From the NCBI GenBank assembly GCA_022827275.1, contig JAJDTG010000021.1:1-64000 (forward strand): a stretch of DNA of 64,000 bases, written 5' to 3'. The notes beneath the pieces are model-generated. The model had not been told where the DNA came from. It saw nothing but the letters and a program-made list of their open reading frames with translations, and ran no database searches. Every line of letters begins with the position of its first letter. Within the stretch, counting starts at the first letter, position 1. A program made the position numbers and the translations under genes. This document shows, one piece after another, positions 59,996-64,000 of the stretch. The DNA comes from Candidatus Dadabacteria bacterium. Its GTDB lineage: Bacteria; Desulfobacterota_D; UBA1144; Nemesobacterales; Nemesobacteraceae.

Positions 59996-60901
59996 CTAAT
60001 CAAGAAGGCAGAATTCAAGTATGGCCTTTCCCGCGTGAAGCTTATTCTCAGCCTGCGTGAAGGCGATGCAGCTGGGACCGTCCATTACTCCCGCGGTTAT
60101 CTCTTCTCCCCTGTGGGCCGGAAGACAGTGCATTATAAGGGGCTCTTTACGGCAGAAGGAAAGAAGTTTCTCGTTTACCTTAAAGGGGCTGAAAACCTCG
60201 GTGCCCTTTCCCTCTTCTCCCATGCTTACCCAGACGTCGGTATAGATCACGTCAGCATCTCTTACCGCGGAGGCGGGATCGTAGGCAACTTCAATTTCCG
60301 AGTTTCCGAGTTCCGAGGCCTCGTCCATAATCGTCGGGTTGGGCTCATGTCCCGGGGGAACCGCAACCGAGAGGTCAAAGCCCATTATCGCGGAGGCGGC
60401 CACGAAGGAATTGGCTATATTGTTTCCGTCGCCGAGAAAAGCAAGCTTGAACTTCTCGGGATTTATTCCCTGCTCCGAGATTGAAAAGAGGTCGGAGATT
60501 ATCTGCGTTGGATGTTCAAGGTCTGTAAGGGCGTTTATCACGGGGACTGTCGAATTCTCCGCGAGTTCAGAGGCTTTTTTCTGTCCGTAGGTTCTTATTA
60601 TTATCCCGTCAAGGTAGGAGGAGAGAATTTTCGCCGTGTCGGCTATGGTTTCCCCTCTTCCGAGCTGGGTATCCGCCGGATTCATGTAAATTGCCTGGGC
60701 GCCCAGATCGAAAAGACCCGCTTCGAAGGAAAGTCTCGTTCTGGTCGACTGTTTTTCAAAAAGAAGACCCACCGACATTCCCTTGAGGCTTTTTGGACTC
60801 TCGCCCTCTTTTTTCAGTTCCTTCAGTTCGCCGGCGCGGCGGATCATTTCCCTGATCTCGTTTTTTTCAAGATCTGAGACGGCAAGAAGATTCCTACCCA
60901 C
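59996..60901 (-). CDS. argF: ornithine carbamoyltransferase
   Basis: A 301-residue enzyme making citrulline from ornithine and carbamoyl phosphate. Carbamoyl-phosphate site STRTRLSFE (about 56-64), HPTQIISDLF (about 131-140), FLGDGNNIANS (about 154-164), DVWVSMGEEGK, and HCLPAHRGEEIT (Cys in the ornithine loop). The last gene of argB-argD-argF; it overlaps argD by eight bases. Confidence 0.95.
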   Translation of the reverse strand: MGRNLLAVSDLEKNEIREMIRRAGELKELKKEGESPKSLKGMSVGLLFEKQSTRTRLSFEAGLFDLGAQAIYMNPADTQLGRGETIADTAKILSSYLDGIIIRTYGQKKASELAENSTVPVINALTDLEHPTQIISDLFSISEQGINPEKFKLAFLGDGNNIANSFVAASAIMGFDLSVAVPPGHEPNPTIMDEASELGNSEIEVAYDPASAVRDADVIYTDVWVSMGEEGKGTEVFSPFKVNEKLLSFCRKEPLIMHCLPAHRGEEITAGVMDGPSCIAFTQAENKLHAGKAILEFCLLD

Positions 60902-62102
60902 TTGAAACTACCTCCTCGATGGATTTCGTTATTACGGCGACGGCAAAGTCAACCTCTTCCTCGTTCGTGTTAAGCGGAGGAAGAATCCGAAACACGCGCT
61001 CGACGGTAAGTATAACTAGAAGCCCGTTTTTAACTGAAACCGAAAAACAGTCTCGCGCGAAGGTCCTGTCTGAGAATTCAACCCCGATTATAAGCCCCTT
61101 TCCCCTTACCTCCCTTATATGCTCGGGATATTTCTTCCAGACATCTTCAAGCTTGCCGAGAAAATAGTTTCCGAGATCTGCTGCCCTTTCGACCAGGTTT
61201 TCCCGAAGTATTGTTTCCATCGTGGCGCAGGCCGCCCCCGCAGCCAGGGGATTTCCGCCGAAAGTGCTTCCGTGCGCTCCGGGAGTGAAGTGCTTTGCCA
61301 CCTCCTCCGTAGCCAGAACCGCTCCGCACGGCACCCCGCCTCCAAGAGCCTTTGCGAGTGCCACTATGTCGGGCCTTATATCTTCGTGCTCGTAGGCAAA
61401 CAGTTTTCCAGTCCTTCCCATCCCGACCTGGATCTCATCGAGTATGAACAGCATGTCGCTTTTCCCGCAGATCTCCCTTACCTTCCTTAGGTATCCCGTG
61501 GGCGGAACGATGACTCCGTTTTCTCCCTGCACCGGCTCGAGAATCACCGCGCAGGGGTTAGTCTCGGCGGCCAGACGGGCTATCGCGTCGGGGTCCGCGT
61601 AGGGAGCGAAGTGGAATCCTTCAAGGAAAGGGGAGAACCCCTCCCTGTATTTTTCAGATCCCGTGGCGCTAAGCGCCCCGAAAGTCCTTCCGTGAAAAGC
61701 TCCTTCGGTTGAAATGACTGCGGATTTTCCGCCGTTTTGCGCTCCCCATTTCCTGGCGAGCTTTATCGAGCCCTCAACGGCTTCGGTTCCGCTGTTACAG
61801 AAAAACACCCTGTCAGCAAACGAGTTTGAAACGAGCATCTCGGAAAGAGCGCTCTGGTTTTCTATGTTAAACAGGTTTGAGGTGTGAACTAGGGTGGCAG
61901 CCTGGGACGTTATAGCGTCTGTGATCCTGGGGTGACAGTGCCCGAGGTTGTTAACGGCTATCCCGGTCGTGTAGTCAAGATACTTTTTTCCTTCAGTGTC
62001 CCAGAGCCACGAACCGCTTCCCTTCCGCATGGTTATGGGAAGGCGGCTGTAGGTCTCCATCAGGTATTTTCCCCGCGGGTCTTCCATCTTCCCTGGCCTC
62101 AA
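60894..62102 (-). CDS. argD: acetylornithine aminotransferase
   Basis: A 402-residue class III PLP aminotransferase. Blocks: YLDYTTGIAVNNLGHCHP (about 42-59), FCNSGTEAVEGSIKLAR (about 100-116), FHGRTFGALSATG, LILDEIQVGMGRTG (PLP Asp) and ALAKALGGGVPCGAVL with the PLP Lys. It uses glutamate to aminate N-acetylglutamate semialdehyde. Overlaps argB by four bases (ATGA) and argF by eight. Confidence 0.95.
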   Translation of the reverse strand: MRPGKMEDPRGKYLMETYSRLPITMRKGSGSWLWDTEGKKYLDYTTGIAVNNLGHCHPRITDAITSQAATLVHTSNLFNIENQSALSEMLVSNSFADRVFFCNSGTEAVEGSIKLARKWGAQNGGKSAVISTEGAFHGRTFGALSATGSEKYREGFSPFLEGFHFAPYADPDAIARLAAETNPCAVILEPVQGENGVIVPPTGYLRKVREICGKSDMLFILDEIQVGMGRTGKLFAYEHEDIRPDIVALAKALGGGVPCGAVLATEEVAKHFTPGAHGSTFGGNPLAAGAACATMETILRENLVERAADLGNYFLGKLEDVWKKYPEHIREVRGKGLIIGVEFSDRTFARDCFSVSVKNGLLVILTVERVFRILPPLNTNEEEVDFAVAVITKSIEEVVSSG

Positions 62103-62980
62103 AGAGTTATCTCCGTCCCTATTCCCGAGTCGGTGAGGAGCTCGAGTATGAGAGCCCTTTTTACTCCCCCGTTTATTATGTGCACCTTGCCGACCCCTTC
62201 TTCGAGGGCCTCAAGCGCGCACATTACCTTGGGGATCATTCCGCTGTTTATCGTTCCGTTCCTGATAAGTTTCTCAGCCTGCTTTTTAGTCACGGAGGAT
62301 ATGAGCTTTCCTTCCTTATCTAGGATGCCGTCAACGTTGGTCAGCAGTATGAACTTTGCGGCGCGAAGCGCTCCTGCTATCTTCCCCGCTACGTGGTCTG
62401 CGTTTATGTTGTAGGTGGTTCCGTCCTCCCCCCACCCTATAGGAGCTATGATCGGAATTATACCCTTGCTTTCAAACACCCTGATTATCTCGGGGTTTAC
62501 TTCGTGAACTTCGCCAACGTAGCCGAGGTCTGCGTCCTCGGGAATATCTATGCGATGATCAGCGGCGAATTTATGAAGGTCGAACTTTTTAGCCTTTATA
62601 AGCTTTCCTTCCTTGCCCGAGAGTCCCACTGTCTCCATCTGGTGGCGGTTTATCGATGTTACGATCTGCTGGTTTATCTTTCCGACGAGCACCATCTCGA
62701 CCACTTCCATTACCTGCCTGTTGGTAACGCGGAGCCCGGCTATGAATTCGGACTTTATTCCCAGGGTGTCGAGATGCTCCTGGATCTGGGGACCGCCTCC
62801 GTGCACTACTACCGGTTTTATCCCGACGTATTTCATCAGCATGAGGTCGCGCACGAAATTCGAAAGATCCGCCCTGGCTACGCTTCCGCCGTACTTGACC
62901 ACGACGGTTTTGCCGTGAAAAGCTTCTATGTAGGGGAGAGCCTCAACCAGTATCTCCGCCCTTTGTGCTGAACTGCTCAT
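62099..62980 (-). CDS. argB: acetylglutamate kinase
   Basis: About 293 residues from the ATG at 62980, which has AAAGGAG upstream; the frame upstream to 63019 has no homology. It phosphorylates N-acetylglutamate, the second arginine step. Blocks: TVVVKYGGSVA (about 23-33), KPVVVHGGGPQI (about 54-65), NRQVMEVVEMVLVGKINQQIV (runs), PTIAPIG-like IPIIAPIGWGEDGTTYNINADHVAG and ILLTNVDGIL. First gene of argB-argD-argF. The Lys-rich N-terminal helix typical of arginine-inhibited forms (about 1-20) is present. Confidence 0.95.
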   Translation of the reverse strand: MSSSAQRAEILVEALPYIEAFHGKTVVVKYGGSVARADLSNFVRDLMLMKYVGIKPVVVHGGGPQIQEHLDTLGIKSEFIAGLRVTNRQVMEVVEMVLVGKINQQIVTSINRHQMETVGLSGKEGKLIKAKKFDLHKFAADHRIDIPEDADLGYVGEVHEVNPEIIRVFESKGIIPIIAPIGWGEDGTTYNINADHVAGKIAGALRAAKFILLTNVDGILDKEGKLISSVTKKQAEKLIRNGTINSGMIPKVMCALEALEEGVGKVHIINGGVKRALILELLTDSGIGTEITL

Positions 62981-63230
62981 GAAAAACTCCTTTCCGCAAA
63001 AACAAACATTATATAGCAACCAGGATTTTTATTACAACACCTGGGGACAATCATATACGACAATATTAAACTTGACTTAAGAGCGGAACGGAAATGCATA
63101 TGCTCCGGAGCGGCGTCATTGGAAAAGTCCCTTCGCCGACGCGCTGGGTTCGCTCACAACCGTCTCACCGGTAGGAAAATGCTGCCCGGTTACGTGATCT
63201 GAAGCACCTGGAGGCGCAGTTGCCGGTTTA

Positions 63231-64000
63231 TCAGCTTTTGTGCCTATAAGTCAGCTGTACTCCGAGGACCCTGCCTTTGGCAAGCGGCGAGAATGTCCCG
63301 CCAAGAGGTGCCGACAGTGGTGGGGCACCCAGCGTACTGGGCAGCTGACTGTCACCTCCGTGCTTGACTTCGTTAAGCAGGTTCTTGCCGTAAAGGCCGA
63401 TTGAGAACCGGCCGTTTGCGGGGACAATGTCAATTCCCGCGTCAAGAATGTTCTGCTCAAGGATATAGCCCCTGTTGTCATCGGTGAAGTATGACTTGTC
63501 ACGATAGGCATAGCTTATTCGAGACGTCATCCGCCCCCAGCTGGCCGCTCCGGTGTCGTGGGTAAGTCCCACGCTGTATGTCCACTTAGCGGCGCGGGGA
63601 AGCTCGAGGGCTCCATCCTTTTCGTCAATGGTGCCGTCTAGGTTCAGGTCATGTTTCACCTTGGTGTACTCGGGGTTGACGTACCCTAAAGAACCGACCA
63701 GGAACAGGTTCTCCGCTATGGCGAACAAACCGTCAAGCTCAAGACCGTAGGTCTCAACATCGGCGGTGTTGTCGATCAACTGAACTATACCGAGTACTGG
63801 ATCGGGAAAGTTGATTTCCCTTTGCACGTCATCAATCATATTATAGAAGACCGCTCCGTATAGACGGCCGCGGTCTTTTGTGACCTTGAATCCGGCCTCG
63901 AAGCTGTCGATTGTTTCTTCATCGTACGGTCCTGGGGAGTGGACGGGTGAGAGGTTGCGGAGATTGTAGCCTCCTGAGCGAAATCCTCTGGTCCAGTGTC
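63231..64000 (-). CDS. TonB-dependent receptor, C-terminal part, cut by window edge
   Basis: The frame runs from the right edge to a stop at 63231 (about 255 residues). It shows TonB receptor barrel features: RGFRSGGYNLRNLSP near the edge, DEETIDSFEAGFK, LYGAVFYNMIDDVQREI, NTADVETYGLELDGL, LFLVGSLGYVNPEYTK, IGLYGKNLLNEVKHG and final strand VLGVQLTYRHKS. These receptors take up iron complexes, vitamins or glycans across the outer membrane using TonB energy; the plug domain with any substrate clue lies outside. An ATG at 63839 is internal. Confidence 0.88.
   Translation of the reverse strand, partial: HWTRGFRSGGYNLRNLSPVHSPGPYDEETIDSFEAGFKVTKDRGRLYGAVFYNMIDDVQREINFPDPVLGIVQLIDNTADVETYGLELDGLFAIAENLFLVGSLGYVNPEYTKVKHDLNLDGTIDEKDGALELPRAAKWTYSVGLTHDTGAASWGRMTSRISYAYRDKSYFTDDNRGYILEQNILDAGIDIVPANGRFSIGLYGKNLLNEVKHGGDSQLPSTLGAPPLSAPLGGTFSPLAKGRVLGVQLTYRHKS

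Noticed and set aside
59975..60484. Plus-strand reading frame of 169 codons
   Set aside because: It lies fully inside argF on the other strand and has no homology; a shadow frame.

Overview
This is chromosomal DNA of roughly even base composition from a Gram-negative bacterium. Two outer-membrane barrel genes (a BBP2-like porin and a TonB-dependent receptor), several lipoproteins and multihaem periplasmic cytochromes point to a double membrane. I cannot fix the phylum from sequence alone. The gene mix (M3B oligoendopeptidase, LLM flavin oxidoreductase, siroham-type nitrite/sulfite reductase, decahaem cytochrome, TTG/GTG starts, IS1341-type TnpB) resembles deep-branching delta-proteobacterium-like or Dadabacteria-like lineages; that is a guess.

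Layout. 0-5.4 kb: an edge-truncated TnpB nuclease gene with a small PD-(D/E)XK-like protein, fmt, then an ammonium transporter with a near-ideal sigma-54 promoter, a partner porin and a strong terminator. 5.4-11.1 kb: tRNA-Phe, a DUF3574 lipoprotein, a four-gene cluster (XRE regulator, membrane protein, lipoprotein, orphan PilM) and RNase R. 11.1-12.7 kb: a Fic protein with paired palindromic operators and tRNA-Ser(CGA). 12.8-19.3 kb: a JAB-DinG helicase fusion, DUF4186, a nitrite/sulfite reductase with an extra C-terminal domain, a CBS protein and rpiA. 19.4-21.95 kb: an 857-residue tandem fusion of two secreted Cache-like proteins, each unit with its own signal peptide and its own C-terminal GGC-hydrophobic-basic tail. 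22-25.8 kb: tkt-pgi. 26-29.8 kb: a folate/purine-salvage series (SDR/folM-like, folB, folK, hpt) interrupted by a DUF4143 ATPase. 29.8-37.5 kb: pepF, a catalytically altered REP-type transposase relative, LLM oxidoreductase, acyl-CoA dehydrogenase, an Ada/Ogt-type methyltransferase, and aguB-aguA. 37.7-41.7 kb: a third Cache/GGC-tail protein upstream-neighboured by an electron-transfer operon (cytochrome b, ten/eleven-haem cytochrome c, DUF3365 haem lipoprotein). 42-52.98 kb: TauE permease, a heterodimeric ABC exporter, YigZ, nitroreductase, aquaporin, aldo/keto reductase, a second Amt, a zinc-ribbon protein, a bifunctional-nuclease-family protein and miaB. 53-56.6 kb: a mobile/AT-richer patch with a second TnpB, an IS66 remnant and a sodium:solute symporter pair. 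56.8-64 kb: uvrC, a second DUF4143 ATPase, argB-argD-argF, and the C-terminal part of a TonB-dependent receptor.

Functional themes are nitrogen handling (two Amts, nitrite/sulfite reductase, arginine synthesis, agmatine to putrescine), the non-oxidative pentose phosphate pathway, and pterin/purine metabolism. The least conventional material is the family of secreted Cache-like proteins with a cysteine-containing C-terminal sorting-like signal, present as three units in two loci, one locus being a head-to-tail fusion.
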